Positions 17,362 to 24,943 of a stretch of DNA of 64,000 bases are shown in pieces. The notes under the pieces are model-generated. The model made no database searches. It was not told the origin of the DNA and was given only the letters and a program-made list of their open reading frames with translations. Source of the stretch: Variovorax sp. IB41 (lineage in GTDB: Bacteria; Pseudomonadota; Gammaproteobacteria; Burkholderiales; Burkholderiaceae_C). The stretch spans positions 1,178,001 through 1,242,000 of the forward strand of contig NZ_JAEFCB010000001.1 of NCBI RefSeq assembly GCF_016405905.1. The letters run 5' to 3'. The position numbers were made by a program, and so were the translations under genes. The stretch's first letter is position 1. Each line of letters begins with the position of its first letter.

Positions 17362-19478
17362 GCGCCCCCTTGCCTGACATGCGAGACAACGCGATCGCGC
17401 GCTTGATGAAGCCGCGCAGCGTGGCCGTGATCGGCGCCTCGGCCGACCCGACGAAGACCGCAGGCCGCCCCGTCGCGTACCTCACGAAGCACGGCTTCGG
17501 CGGCGCGATCTATCCGGTGAACCCGCGCGCCGACGTGATCGGCGGGCTCAAGAGCTATCCCGATGTGCAGTCGCTGCCCGAGGCGCCCGATGTCGGCATC
17601 GTGCTGCTGGGCGCAGAGCGCGCGCACGAGGCGGTGCGCGACCTCGCCGCGCGCGGCACCGCGGCGGCCATCGTGCTGGCCAGCGGCTACACCGAGGTGG
17701 GCGCGGAAGGCGCGCGGCGCCAGCAGCAGTTGCTGGAGGCCGCGGGCGGCATGCGCATCCTCGGGCCCAACACCATCGGCCTCGTCAATCTCACCGACCG
17801 CATCACGCTCTCGGCCACCGGCGCCCTGGAGCTGGAAGACTTCACGGCCGGCAGCATCGGCGTCGTGTCGCAGAGCGGCGGCATCCTGGGCGCGCTGCTG
17901 TCGCGCGCGGCGGCGCGGGGCATCGGGTTGTCGAAGCTCATCTCCACGAGCAACGAGGCCGACCTGGACATGGCCGACTTCATCGATCACCTGGCGGACG
18001 ACGAAGCGACCTCGGTGATCGCGCTCTACATGGAAGGCGTGCGCAACCCCGCGAAGTTCAAGGCCGCGGCGCTCAAGGCCGCGCGCAAGGGCAAGCCGGT
18101 CGTCGTGTTCAAGGTCGGGCGCTCCGAGTCGGGCGCGGCGGCGGCCGTGTCGCACACCGGCGCGCTCGCGGGCGCGGACCGCATGTACGACGCGCTTTTC
18201 CGCGAAGTGGGCGTCATCCGCGCGCAGGCGTTTTCCGACCTGCTCGACCTGCCGGCGGCGCTGGTCACCGGCCGGCGCCTGGCGGGCCGCCGTGTCGCGG
18301 TGCTCACATCGACCGGCGGCGCCGGCACGCTGGTGGCCGACAGCCTGGGCACCGCGGGCTTCGAGACGCCGGCACCCGACGAAGCGACGGCTGCGGCGCT
18401 GCGCGCGCTGCAGTCCGGCGACCACGCGGTGCTGGACCGCAACCCGATCGACGTCACGCTGGCGGGCCTGCAGCCTGCCCTGCTGCGCGGCGCGATCACC
18501 TCGCTGCTGGCGAGCCCGAGCTACGACGCGGTGGTGGTGATCGTCGGCTCTTCGGGATTGGCGATGCCCGACCTCATGGCCAGCGCCATCCACGACAGCC
18601 TGCCGGGCAGCGACAAGCCGCTGGTCGTGTTCGTGAGCCCGCATGCGCCCGGCATCGCGAGCCTGTTGAACCGGCGCGGCGTGCCCGCGTTCATGGCACC
18701 CGAAAGCTGCACGAGCGCGCTCGCGGCGATGCTGGAAACGGCGCGGTGGAAAGAACCTGCGGCGCGAGGCGACGATGCGACCGCCGCCGTCCGCATCGAC
18801 GACCTGCCCGATGGCGCGTTGAACGAAGCCGAGGCGAAAAACCTCTTCGCGCGCTTCGGCGTGCCGTGCGTGCGCGAGCGCATCGTCGGCAATGCCGAAG
18901 AGGCGGTCGCCGCGGCACGCGAGCTGGGCGAAGGCAAGGTCGTGCTCAAGATCCTGTCGTCCGAGATCACGCACAAGAGCGACGTCGGCGGCGTGGCCGT
19001 CGGCATCGCCGCGGACCGCGCCGGCGAACGGCTCGAGCGCATGGCCGCCGAGGTGAGCGAGCGCGCCGGCGTGCGGCCGCAGCAATTCCTGGTGCAGGAG
19101 ATGGTCGAGGGTGGCGTGGAGCTGATCCTCGGCTGCCATCGCGATCCGCTGGGCTCGGCCGTGCTGCTGGGCATGGGGGGGGTGACGGCAGAGCTGCTCA
19201 AGGACACGGCGCTGCGCATGGTGCCGCCCGGTGGTCTTGGCCGCGACGAAGCGCTGTCGCTGGTGCGCGAGCTGCGCACGTGGCCGCTGCTCGATGGCTT
19301 CCGGGGGCGCAAGCTGGCCGATGTCGACGCGCTGGTGTCGGCGATCGTCGCGTTCTCCCGGATGATCGACGCGCTCGGCGAGCGGCTCGTCGAGGCGGAG
19401 ATCAATCCGGTGTTCGTGCTGCCGAAGGGAGAAGGCGTGCGTGCGGCGGACGGGGTGGCCGTGCTCGCACGCGGTTGA
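17358..19478 (+). CDS. NDP-forming acyl-CoA synthetase (CoA-binding plus ATP-grasp fusion)
   Basis: A 706-residue protein. A CoA-binding Rossmann domain comes first (RSVAVIGASADPTKTAGRPV), then succinyl-CoA-ligase-like domains with SHTGALAGADRMYDALFRE carrying the probable phospho-His, then a C-terminal ATP-grasp domain (about 490-706: LFARFGVPCVRERIV, KSDVGGVAVGI, INPVF). It would form acyl-CoA from acid, CoA and ATP, or run in reverse. Coupled to the hydratase and following a Bug receptor, it likely activates the imported acid. The ATG at 17358 overlaps the previous stop. Confidence 0.9.
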   Translation: MSAPLPDMRDNAIARLMKPRSVAVIGASADPTKTAGRPVAYLTKHGFGGAIYPVNPRADVIGGLKSYPDVQSLPEAPDVGIVLLGAERAHEAVRDLAARGTAAAIVLASGYTEVGAEGARRQQQLLEAAGGMRILGPNTIGLVNLTDRITLSATGALELEDFTAGSIGVVSQSGGILGALLSRAAARGIGLSKLISTSNEADLDMADFIDHLADDEATSVIALYMEGVRNPAKFKAAALKAARKGKPVVVFKVGRSESGAAAAVSHTGALAGADRMYDALFREVGVIRAQAFSDLLDLPAALVTGRRLAGRRVAVLTSTGGAGTLVADSLGTAGFETPAPDEATAAALRALQSGDHAVLDRNPIDVTLAGLQPALLRGAITSLLASPSYDAVVVIVGSSGLAMPDLMASAIHDSLPGSDKPLVVFVSPHAPGIASLLNRRGVPAFMAPESCTSALAAMLETARWKEPAARGDDATAAVRIDDLPDGALNEAEAKNLFARFGVPCVRERIVGNAEEAVAAARELGEGKVVLKILSSEITHKSDVGGVAVGIAADRAGERLERMAAEVSERAGVRPQQFLVQEMVEGGVELILGCHRDPLGSAVLLGMGGVTAELLKDTALRMVPPGGLGRDEALSLVRELRTWPLLDGFRGRKLADVDALVSAIVAFSRMIDALGERLVEAEINPVFVLPKGEGVRAADGVAVLARG

Positions 19479-19496
19479 TCTGTGCGCGCCGCCGGA

Positions 19497-20480
19497 TCAG
19501 CTCTTGCGGCGCGAAGCCTCCAGCGCTTCAGGGTTCACGACATCGGTGAGCCGCCCTTCGGCGAACGCATTGATGTTGTCGAAGGCGATGCCGAAATAGC
19601 GCTCGTAGTTGTCCTTCTCGACATAGCCGATGTGCGGCGTGCACAGCACGTTGGGCAGTGCGAGGAGCGGATGGTCGGGCGTCATGACGGGCTCCTGCTC
19701 GTAGACGTCGACCGCGGCGAAACCGGGATGGCCCGCGCGCAGCGCCTGCTCGAGCGCGCCCTCGGCAACCAGTTCGGCGCGGCTGGTGTTGACCAGCAGC
19801 GCCGTGCGCTTCATGCGCGCGAGGTCGTCGGCCGTGACCAGTCCGTGGGTCTCCGCCGTGAGCCGCACGTGCAGGCTGACCACATCGCTCTCGGCAAAGA
19901 AGGCTTCGCGCGACGGTGCCACCTCGAACCCGTCGGCACACGCGGCGGCGGTCGATGCCTCGCGGCCCCAGACCCAGACCTTCATGCCGAACACGCGGCC
20001 GTAGGCGGCCACCTGCCGGCCGATGCGGCCGTAGCTCCAGACGCCCAGGCGCTGCCCGCCCAGTTGCTGGCCGAGGTGGCCCTGCCAGAGCCCCTGGCGC
20101 ATGCGGTTGGCCTCGTCGACCAGATGGCGGCGGCTCGCGAGCGCGAGCGCCCAGCTCAACTCCGCGGTGGCGGAACCCGCGCCGCTGCCTTCGGCCACGA
20201 GCACGCCGCGCGCCGTGCAGGCTGCCAGGTCGACGTGGCCCGCGAGCTTGCCGGTCTGGCTGATGAGGCGCAGCCTGGGCAAGCGATCGAGCAGCGCAGC
20301 ATCGATGCGCGTGCGCTCGCGCGTGAGCACGATGGCCTCCGCATCGGCGAAGCGTTCGGCCAGCGCGTCGGTGCCCTTGACCGTGTCGTTGAAGATGCGC
20401 GTCTCGTGGGCGTCGAGCTTCGCGAAGCAGTCGAGGCTTCGGACGCAGTCCTGGAAGTCGTCGGGGATCGCGATGCGCAT
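19497..20480 (-). CDS. D-isomer-specific 2-hydroxyacid dehydrogenase
   Basis: A 327-residue protein. The NAD-binding region is GVWSYGRIGRQVAAYGRVFG. Further family motifs are VVSLHVRLTAETHGLV, VNTSRAELVAEGAL and the catalytic TPHIGYVEKDNYE with His. It would interconvert a 2-keto acid and a D-2-hydroxy acid with NAD(P)H. AAGGAG 9 bp before the ATG at 20480 decides the start over a Met at 20501 that overlaps the preceding gene's stop. It is second in the leftward operon after a Bug receptor. Confidence 0.92.
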   Translation of the reverse strand: MRIAIPDDFQDCVRSLDCFAKLDAHETRIFNDTVKGTDALAERFADAEAIVLTRERTRIDAALLDRLPRLRLISQTGKLAGHVDLAACTARGVLVAEGSGAGSATAELSWALALASRRHLVDEANRMRQGLWQGHLGQQLGGQRLGVWSYGRIGRQVAAYGRVFGMKVWVWGREASTAAACADGFEVAPSREAFFAESDVVSLHVRLTAETHGLVTADDLARMKRTALLVNTSRAELVAEGALEQALRAGHPGFAAVDVYEQEPVMTPDHPLLALPNVLCTPHIGYVEKDNYERYFGIAFDNINAFAEGRLTDVVNPEALEASRRKS

Positions 20481-20497
20481 GCGCGGGTGCTCCTTGT

Positions 20498-21487
20498 TCA
20501 TTGCAGCGTGATGTGAAGTTCTTCGACCGTGCGCTTCCACATCGCCAGGTCATTGCGAACCAGCGTCGTGAACTGCTCGGGCGGCATGCCGCCGGGGGCG
20601 ATGCCCTGGGCCTTGAAGAGATCGCGCACTTCCTTGGTGTCGAGGGCGCGCTTGACTTCGGCATAGAGGCGCTGCGTCACGGCCGCCGGCGTTCCGGCCT
20701 TGAGCAGCAGGCCGTACCAGCCGTGCACCTCGAAGCCGGGAAAGCCCTGCTCGGCCACGGTCCGCACGGCGGGCAGTCCCTCGAAGCGCGTGGCCGTCGC
20801 GACGGCCAGCGCGCGCAGCTTGCCGGCCTGGATGAACGGCAAGGCGCTGCTCATGTCGAGGAACATGAACTGGATCTGCCCGCCCAGGAGGTCTTGCACC
20901 GCGGGGCCCGCGCCCCGGTAAGGCACGTGCGTCGCGCGGATGCCGGCGCGCTGCGCGAAGAGCGCCGCGCCCAGGTGCGCCGAGGTGCCGTTGCCGGAGG
21001 AGCCGTACGACAGGCCGTCCGGCTTGGCCTTCGCGCTCGCGACCAGCGCCTGCAGGTCGGCCGCGGGAAAGTCGGTGCGCACCACGACCGCGTGGGGCAC
21101 GAAACCCACGACGGTCAACGGCGCGAAATCGCGCAGCGTGTCGAAGGGGTAGCCGGGCATCAGCGCCGGATTGGTGACCGCCAGGATCGACGGAAAGACC
21201 AGCGTGTAGCCATCGGCCGGCTGGTGCTTGACCTCGCTCATGCCGATGACGCCGCCACCACCGGGCTTGTTGTCGATGATCACGGGCTGGCCCAGGTTCG
21301 TCGACATGATCTTGCCGATCGCGCGCGCCATGAGGTCCGTCGGCCCGCCGGGCGAGAACGGCACGACGATGCGGATCTGCTTGGAGGGAAAGGTGTCGGC
21401 CCAGGCGCGCGGGGCGAGCGCCATGAGCGCGAGTGCGCCTCCCATGGCATTGAAGTGGCGCCGGGACGGGGCGAGGGTTGGGGGCAT
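20498..21487 (-). CDS. Bug/TctC-family periplasmic solute receptor
   Basis: A 329-residue receptor with a signal peptide (RRHFNAMGGALALMALAPRA-WA). The signatures IRIVVPFSPGGPTDLMARAI and HVPYRGAGPAVQDLLGGQIQ are present. CCCAAGGAGACCCG precedes the ATG. It heads the operon with the 2-hydroxyacid dehydrogenase. A perfect IclR-type palindrome lies 90 bp upstream, so this operon is probably co-regulated with the receptor operon at 15558. Confidence 0.94.
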   Translation of the reverse strand: MPPTLAPSRRHFNAMGGALALMALAPRAWADTFPSKQIRIVVPFSPGGPTDLMARAIGKIMSTNLGQPVIIDNKPGGGGVIGMSEVKHQPADGYTLVFPSILAVTNPALMPGYPFDTLRDFAPLTVVGFVPHAVVVRTDFPAADLQALVASAKAKPDGLSYGSSGNGTSAHLGAALFAQRAGIRATHVPYRGAGPAVQDLLGGQIQFMFLDMSSALPFIQAGKLRALAVATATRFEGLPAVRTVAEQGFPGFEVHGWYGLLLKAGTPAAVTQRLYAEVKRALDTKEVRDLFKAQGIAPGGMPPEQFTTLVRNDLAMWKRTVEELHITLQ

Positions 21488-21576
21488 CGGGTCTCCTTGG
21501 GGATGTATCGCTGTGTGCGGACATCTTTTTGCTCAACGGATCAGCTTAGGCCCGCGTTCATTTGGCCGCATCCTCC

Positions 21577-21597
21577 CAATTCCATTCAATGGAATTG
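21577..21597. promoter_or_regulatory. Candidate IclR operator, copy 2 (perfect palindrome)
   Basis: Ten-base arms CAATTCCATT and AATGGAATTG flank a central C. The block matches the site at 15464-15484 at 19 of 21 positions and lies 90 bp upstream of the leftward Bug receptor gene. It is probably a binding site for the IclR protein encoded at 14655-15425. Confidence 0.7.
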
Positions 21598-21654
21598 AAG
21601 GGCGCGCGTTCCTTCCCGGCTAAATCACTTTTCGCCACAGAGAGAATTAATACG

Positions 21655-21738
21655 TTAGACTTCACTTCGGTAGCCCCTTGTTTTCTCCCTCCTCCCCTTC
21701 TCAGGGCTACCCTTGCCCGCCTCGTGCGGGCTTTTTCT
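21655..21738 (+). ncRNA. Candidate small RNA with anti-Shine-Dalgarno C/U-rich loop
   Basis: A stem GGTAGCCC (21669-21676) pairs perfectly with GGGCTACC (21704-21711) and encloses a 27-nt loop holding TCTCCCTCCTCCCCTTCTC. An intrinsic terminator follows at once (GCCCGC-CTCGT-GCGGGC plus T5, 21715-21736). A TAATAC -10-like hexamer is at 21648; no clear -35 is seen. The architecture resembles the CcsR/cuckoo type of bacterial small RNAs, whose CCUCC loops can pair with ribosome binding sites. No ORF explains the stretch. It lies 122 bp upstream of a small secreted-protein gene. Confidence 0.6.
21715..21736 (+). terminator. Rho-independent terminator of the candidate small RNA
   Basis: GCCCGC and GCGGGC pair around CTCGT and are followed by five T residues. 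Confidence 0.8.
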
Positions 21739-21859
21739 TGGGCGATCGGCTTGTGCAATTCGCGGGTTCCGGCGTGTCGTCGGAGAACGAAGTCGAACGT
21801 TATCAAGGGGCGTCGTTCACACGGCGCATCCTTTGATGCCATTGCTTAGAAAGAAACAC

Positions 21860-22015
21860 ATGAAGATCAAGCAGCTCGTTCTCTCCAGCCTCGTCGCCTT
21901 CGCCACCCTGGCGGCGTTCGCACCGACCATCGCTTCGGCAGCGCCCCACAAGGCGCACAAGGTGTGCAAGTGGGATGCGCGCCATCACCACCGGGTTTGC
22001 CACTGGGTGCGTTGA
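21860..22015 (+). CDS. Small secreted His-rich protein (51 aa)
   Basis: A 51-residue protein. A clear signal peptide (MKIKQLVLSSLVAFATLAAF ... ASA-AP) leaves a mature peptide of about 20 residues rich in His, Lys and Cys, ending CKWDARHHHRVCHWVR. Cys and His spacing could allow metal or haem contact, but this is speculation. AAAGAAACAC precedes the ATG. It sits between the candidate small RNA and an intrinsic terminator and may be expressed with the small RNA by read-through. I do not recognise a family. Confidence 0.7.
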   Translation: MKIKQLVLSSLVAFATLAAFAPTIASAAPHKAHKVCKWDARHHHRVCHWVR

Positions 22016-22040
22016 AGCTGGCGCCGCAAGGCGTGTGACG

Positions 22041-22066
22041 AAAGCCCTCCTTGCGAGGGCTTTTTT
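22041..22066 (+). terminator. Rho-independent terminator after the small secreted protein gene
   Basis: AAAGCCCTC and GAGGGCTTT pair around CTTGC and run into T6. The stretch from here to 22183 shows no gene. Confidence 0.85.
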
Positions 22067-22182
22067 ACGTCTGGCGTGTGAGGGTTGCGGGGGTGAAGCA
22101 ACTCGCAGCGAGCGACTGGGAGCGCCTGGGAATGATCGGCGGCGGCTTCGGAAAGGCCACATAGCATTTCGATCCGAACAAA

Positions 22183-22215
22183 GAAAAACGGGCCAGAGCT
22201 TGTGGCTCTGACCCG
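22183..22215 (-). terminator. Terminator of the host tRNA-Pro gene (leftward)
   Basis: CGGGcCAGAGC pairs with GCTCTGaCCCG with one mismatch. On the minus strand the stem is followed by TTTTTC. It lies just downstream of the tRNA-Pro 3' end and belongs to the chromosome side of the junction. Confidence 0.7.
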
Positions 22216-22233
22216 TTGTTCTATCTAGCGTTT

Positions 22234-22278
22234 TGGTCGGTGTGAAAGGATTCGAACCTTCGACCCCTTGCACCCCAT
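22234..22278 (-). tRNA. 3' half of a tRNA-Pro(GGG) gene, left attachment site of the prophage
   Basis: Read on the minus strand this gives the anticodon loop ATGGGGT (anticodon GGG), the 3' anticodon stem GCAAG, a variable loop, a T arm GAAGG-TTCGAAT-CCTTT and the 3' end CACACCG-A-CCA. The expected 5' anticodon stem (CTTGC) is absent beyond 22278, so identity to a tRNA stops inside the anticodon arm. This is the usual form of a phage attachment core within a tRNA 3' half. The orientation implies that the 5' half, restored to a complete gene by phage DNA, lies at the other prophage end, past 64 kb. Confidence 0.75.
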
Positions 22279-22358
22279 GAGGCCGGCGACAACGCTCTAA
22301 GTACTTGATCGCACGAGGATTTTCTCAATCGAGGCTGACAAACCCGGAAGCTCAAGAT

Positions 22359-22487
22359 GTGAGTTTTGCATATGAATCTCCCCTTGAAATATCGGCGTTT
22401 GTCAGGCGCGGGGGCACCACGCCACAAGCGCTGACCAACGTACTCCGCAAACTGCGTGATGCAACCGACACGCCCGAACCCAGTTGA
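22359..22487 (+). CDS. Possible small ORF near the attachment site (42 aa)
   Basis: A GTG start with GGAAG 7-8 bp upstream gives a 42-residue product (MSFAYESPLEISAFV ... DTPEPS). It is the only coding candidate in the 344 bp between the attachment core and the first clear phage gene. The codon pattern is acceptable but the length gives little power. No family is recognised. Confidence 0.3.
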   Translation: MSFAYESPLEISAFVRRGGTTPQALTNVLRKLRDATDTPEPS

Positions 22488-22622
22488 GTCGGTGAAGCAG
22501 TGCCCCTTTGCGTAGGAGAGCTGCCGTCAGTAAAAGGCGGAAAAACGGCATGGTACGGGGCGCGCGGCGCTGTCATCTTGGCTTCGCGACGGGCTGTTCC
22601 GCGCGCTGACCTGGAGGCACAC

Positions 22623-22802
22623 ATGACCGACGACACCAAGAAAACCGGGCTGGACCGCAAGCTGATCTCGCTGGAGGAGCCGCACGAGGTGCGCTCGTGG
22701 ACCGACTCGCTGAAGTGCTCGGAGACGCAGCTGCGCGACGCCGTGAAGGCCGTGGGCAACTCGGCGGAGGCCGTGCGCGAGTACCTCGCCGGGAAACGGT
22801 AA
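22623..22802 (+). CDS. DUF3606 domain protein
   Basis: A 59-residue protein. The DUF3606 pattern is visible: an N-terminal DDT/DxxLI segment, then EVRSWTDSLKCSETQLRDAV and AVREYL at the end. The function of the family is unknown; it is common in proteobacterial genomes and mobile elements. CTGGAGGCACAC gives a good ribosome binding site. Its TAA overlaps the next ATG (TAATG), so it is coupled to the following gene. Confidence 0.85.
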   Translation: MTDDTKKTGLDRKLISLEEPHEVRSWTDSLKCSETQLRDAVKAVGNSAEAVREYLAGKR

Positions 22803-23059
22803 TGAGCCACATCCGGCGCATCGCCGTCCACGTCGACGAGTCGGACCCCGGGCACTTCTACTGGGTGCTCATGGAGGAAGGCGACGACGCGAGCCAATGG
22901 GTCGAGCTCGAGTCAGCCGATGAGCCCTACGACATGTGGCTCGACGCGCTGCAGGCCGGCGTGCGCGCCTTGGAGGGCTACGCGCCAGACGAGCGGATTG
23001 GACCGCGCGCGGCCGGGGACGATGAAGACGCCGTCCCAGTAGGCATACCCCTGCGGTAA
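22802..23059 (+). CDS. Hypothetical protein (85 aa), coupled to the DUF3606 gene
   Basis: An 85-residue acidic protein with HFYWVLMEE, VELESADEPYDMWLDALQAG and a Pro-rich end. The first part (IRRIAVHVDESDPGHFYWVL) suggests a small beta-alpha fold. It starts inside the stop of the DUF3606 gene. Nothing more can be said about function. Confidence 0.7.
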   Translation: MSHIRRIAVHVDESDPGHFYWVLMEEGDDASQWVELESADEPYDMWLDALQAGVRALEGYAPDERIGPRAAGDDEDAVPVGIPLR

Positions 23060-23069
23060 GCTGGATCTC

Positions 23070-23309
23070 ATGTGGAAGCCGGACAAGCCCATCGTCGACT
23101 TCGGCCGCACGCTGACCGATCGGGAGGCGTGGTGGCACGAATTCAAGGCCGAGTACGGCGACGTGTGCCGCGGCGCGGTCGATCACGAATGGCTTGCCGC
23201 GCTCGCGGTGCACCTCTACCCCTTCTGCGGGGAACGCGAACCGCGTGAGGTCGCGGAACTGGCCATGCTGGTCCTGGCTTTCGAGCTACCTGGCCACGGC
23301 CAAGGCTGA
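23070..23309 (+). CDS. Hypothetical protein (79 aa)
   Basis: A 79-residue protein rich in Trp, Glu and Leu (DREAWWHEFKAEYGD; VAELAMLVLAFEL). It is third in the small rightward cluster and ends 4 bp before the convergent SRAP gene. The ribosome binding site (GGATCTC) is weak. No family is recognised. Confidence 0.6.
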   Translation: MWKPDKPIVDFGRTLTDREAWWHEFKAEYGDVCRGAVDHEWLAALAVHLYPFCGEREPREVAELAMLVLAFELPGHGQG

Positions 23310-23313
23310 CGCG

Positions 23314-24081
23314 TCAGAAGGGTAGTTCCTCTTCTTCGTCGTTCTTTGGCTTCTTGCCCGCAGGCTTCGCCTCAACCGGCGCCGGCCCCGCGATCATCCG
23401 ATCTGCCGGGATGAGTTGGACCATCTCCCGGGCTTCTTCAGGCGTGCAGGTCAGCCAGCGGTCGAAGTCGTGCTCTTCAATCGCGACGACGGAGCGCTTG
23501 TCCTGCACCTCCAGCGGCTTCTTCGTCGCCTTGTCGATCTCGGGCTTGTGCATGCGCGACATGATCGGGTGCAGGTTGGCGTTGACGGTGAGCATCGTGA
23601 AGCTCTCCCACATGATCTCGGTCTCGTAGTCGAGCCAATGGCTCCACAGGCCTGCCAAGCCCCACGACCGGCCGTCGGCTCGCGCGAAGCGCCACCACTC
23701 ATTTTTGCCGGACTCCCAGTTCGGCTCGTCGAAGCTCAGCGCGGGGATGATGCAGCGCCGCCCATTCGTCCAGGAGTCCTTGAAGGACGGCTTCTTCTCG
23801 ATGCCGGCGAAGCGGGCGTTGTGAGTCGCGAGCACTTTCCCCTTCGTCTCGCCCTTGCGCGGTTTGGTCTGGGGAATGTGGCTCGGTGAGAACGCCGGGA
23901 TTAGCGACCACTGCCCGACCACCAGTTCACGCTCGTATCCGGTCACGTCCGCCGCGCGACGCATGAACGGTCCCATCGACAGCGGCCGCATGCTGCGCAG
24001 CCAGCGCTCGGCGGTGCGAGCCCCGATGTACCAAGCGGCCTCAATCTCGCGATCCTCGGGGGAAATGTAACGAGTACACAT
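23314..24081 (-). CDS. SRAP-family (HMCES/YedK-like) DNA-protein crosslink enzyme
   Basis: A 255-residue protein. The start at 24081 puts Cys at position 2, the residue that, after Met removal, forms the thiazolidine link to abasic sites in this family. LATHNARFAGIEKKPSF carries the conserved Asn-Ala-Arg, GLWSHW follows, and MSRMHKPEI holds the catalytic His. SRAP proteins shield abasic sites in single-stranded DNA. A near-consensus LexA box lies 42 bp upstream in the divergent region, matching the SOS association of the family. The phage copy may protect replicating phage DNA. Confidence 0.92.
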   Translation of the reverse strand: MCTRYISPEDREIEAAWYIGARTAERWLRSMRPLSMGPFMRRAADVTGYERELVVGQWSLIPAFSPSHIPQTKPRKGETKGKVLATHNARFAGIEKKPSFKDSWTNGRRCIIPALSFDEPNWESGKNEWWRFARADGRSWGLAGLWSHWLDYETEIMWESFTMLTVNANLHPIMSRMHKPEIDKATKKPLEVQDKRSVVAIEEHDFDRWLTCTPEEAREMVQLIPADRMIAGPAPVEAKPAGKKPKNDEEEELPF

Positions 24082-24122
24082 GGCTTCATTCTGCCTGTTG
24101 ACGGCCAAAAACGGCGCGCGGA

Positions 24123-24142
24123 TACTGTATGTTCATACAGTA
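24123..24142. promoter_or_regulatory. LexA (SOS) box between divergent genes
   Basis: TACTGTATGTTCATACAGTA contains CTGT-N8-ACAG and matches the E. coli 20-bp SOS consensus at 17 positions. It sits between the SRAP gene (24081, minus) and the gene at 24157 (plus), close enough to cover both promoters. Confidence 0.85.
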
Positions 24143-24156
24143 ATTTGGAGTTCACC

Positions 24157-24624
24157 ATGGAAACCAACGTTCATCCCCTTACCGCGGCCCGCACCGCTGC
24201 TGTGGAGCCCGAAGTCCCCTTTTCGGAGTTGTCTCGGCGGGCCGCCAAGAACGACTGGATCAACCGCTACGTCGCCGAGTGGCAGCTGCTCGCGAACGGC
24301 CGCGTCGACGCCGAGTACGCGATGCTGGACGGCAGCACGCTGCACTATGTCGTTGGCCACCGCCTGCCCGAAGAGATCGCACGCCAGCACTTCAACGGAT
24401 GCACCGGCGCAGATTCGAACCTCGAGCGCGCAGAGGAAAAATACCAGTCGCTCGCCGTTGAGGTCGATCTGGTCTCGGCGGGCACACCCCTGTCGAAAGC
24501 GCAGTTGGACTTCGCGTATGGCGTGGCCGTGCTGTGCGCCTCGGTCGGGGACCGTTTCCGCGATCCCCGTGAGGGCAGCGCTGGCGACCAGATCCGAGCC
24601 AGCTACGGGCCGGTGCCCTTCTGA
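24157..24624 (+). CDS. Hypothetical SOS-linked phage protein (155 aa)
   Basis: A 155-residue protein. GGAG 6 bp before the ATG at 24157 decides the start over an ATG at 24145. The first 40 residues look disordered. The core (ELSRRAAKNDWINRYVAEWQ and later LDFAYGVAVLCASVGDRF) is mixed alpha/beta without a motif I know. Its promoter region is the LexA box, so it should be induced by DNA damage with the SRAP gene. Confidence 0.7.
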   Translation: METNVHPLTAARTAAVEPEVPFSELSRRAAKNDWINRYVAEWQLLANGRVDAEYAMLDGSTLHYVVGHRLPEEIARQHFNGCTGADSNLERAEEKYQSLAVEVDLVSAGTPLSKAQLDFAYGVAVLCASVGDRFRDPREGSAGDQIRASYGPVPF

Positions 24625-24637
24625 TGCTCTTCGCACG

Positions 24638-24943
24638 ATGTTCAGTACGGTCTACCGGCTTCGCGAAGGCGGCAGCAAGCTCCCCAGGGAATCCGTCCGA
24701 GCCCAAGGCGTGCCGGGATGGCTCGAGGTGCGGCGCAATGCCGGATGGCCGGAATGGCATGCGCGCTTCTACTCGGGGCCGCCGACGACGACTGGAAGGC
24801 ACATCGATCCCCTGTTCGAGATCAGAAACATCAGCCTCGTTCGCATTCAAGGAGGTGTGATGCTCTCGGGCTTCGAGCGGCCAGTGCACGGGCCACAGTG
24901 CCGGCAGGCTTGGTGGTGCGTCCCTACGAGAATCCCCTCATGA
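24638..24943 (+). CDS. Hypothetical phage protein (101 aa)
   Basis: A 101-residue Trp-rich protein (VPGWLEVRRNAGWPEWHARF; QAWWCVPT). It starts 13 bp after the previous stop and ends overlapping the next ATG (ATGA). It is in the same rightward cluster as the SOS-linked gene. No domain is recognised. Confidence 0.65.
   Translation: MFSTVYRLREGGSKLPRESVRAQGVPGWLEVRRNAGWPEWHARFYSGPPTTTGRHIDPLFEIRNISLVRIQGGVMLSGFERPVHGPQCRQAWWCVPTRIPS

Noticed and set aside
20498..20501. Upstream Met (20501) as start of the 2-hydroxyacid dehydrogenase
   Set aside because: It overlaps the Bug stop, which could allow coupling, but AAGGAG is placed for the ATG at 20480 and family proteins start there.
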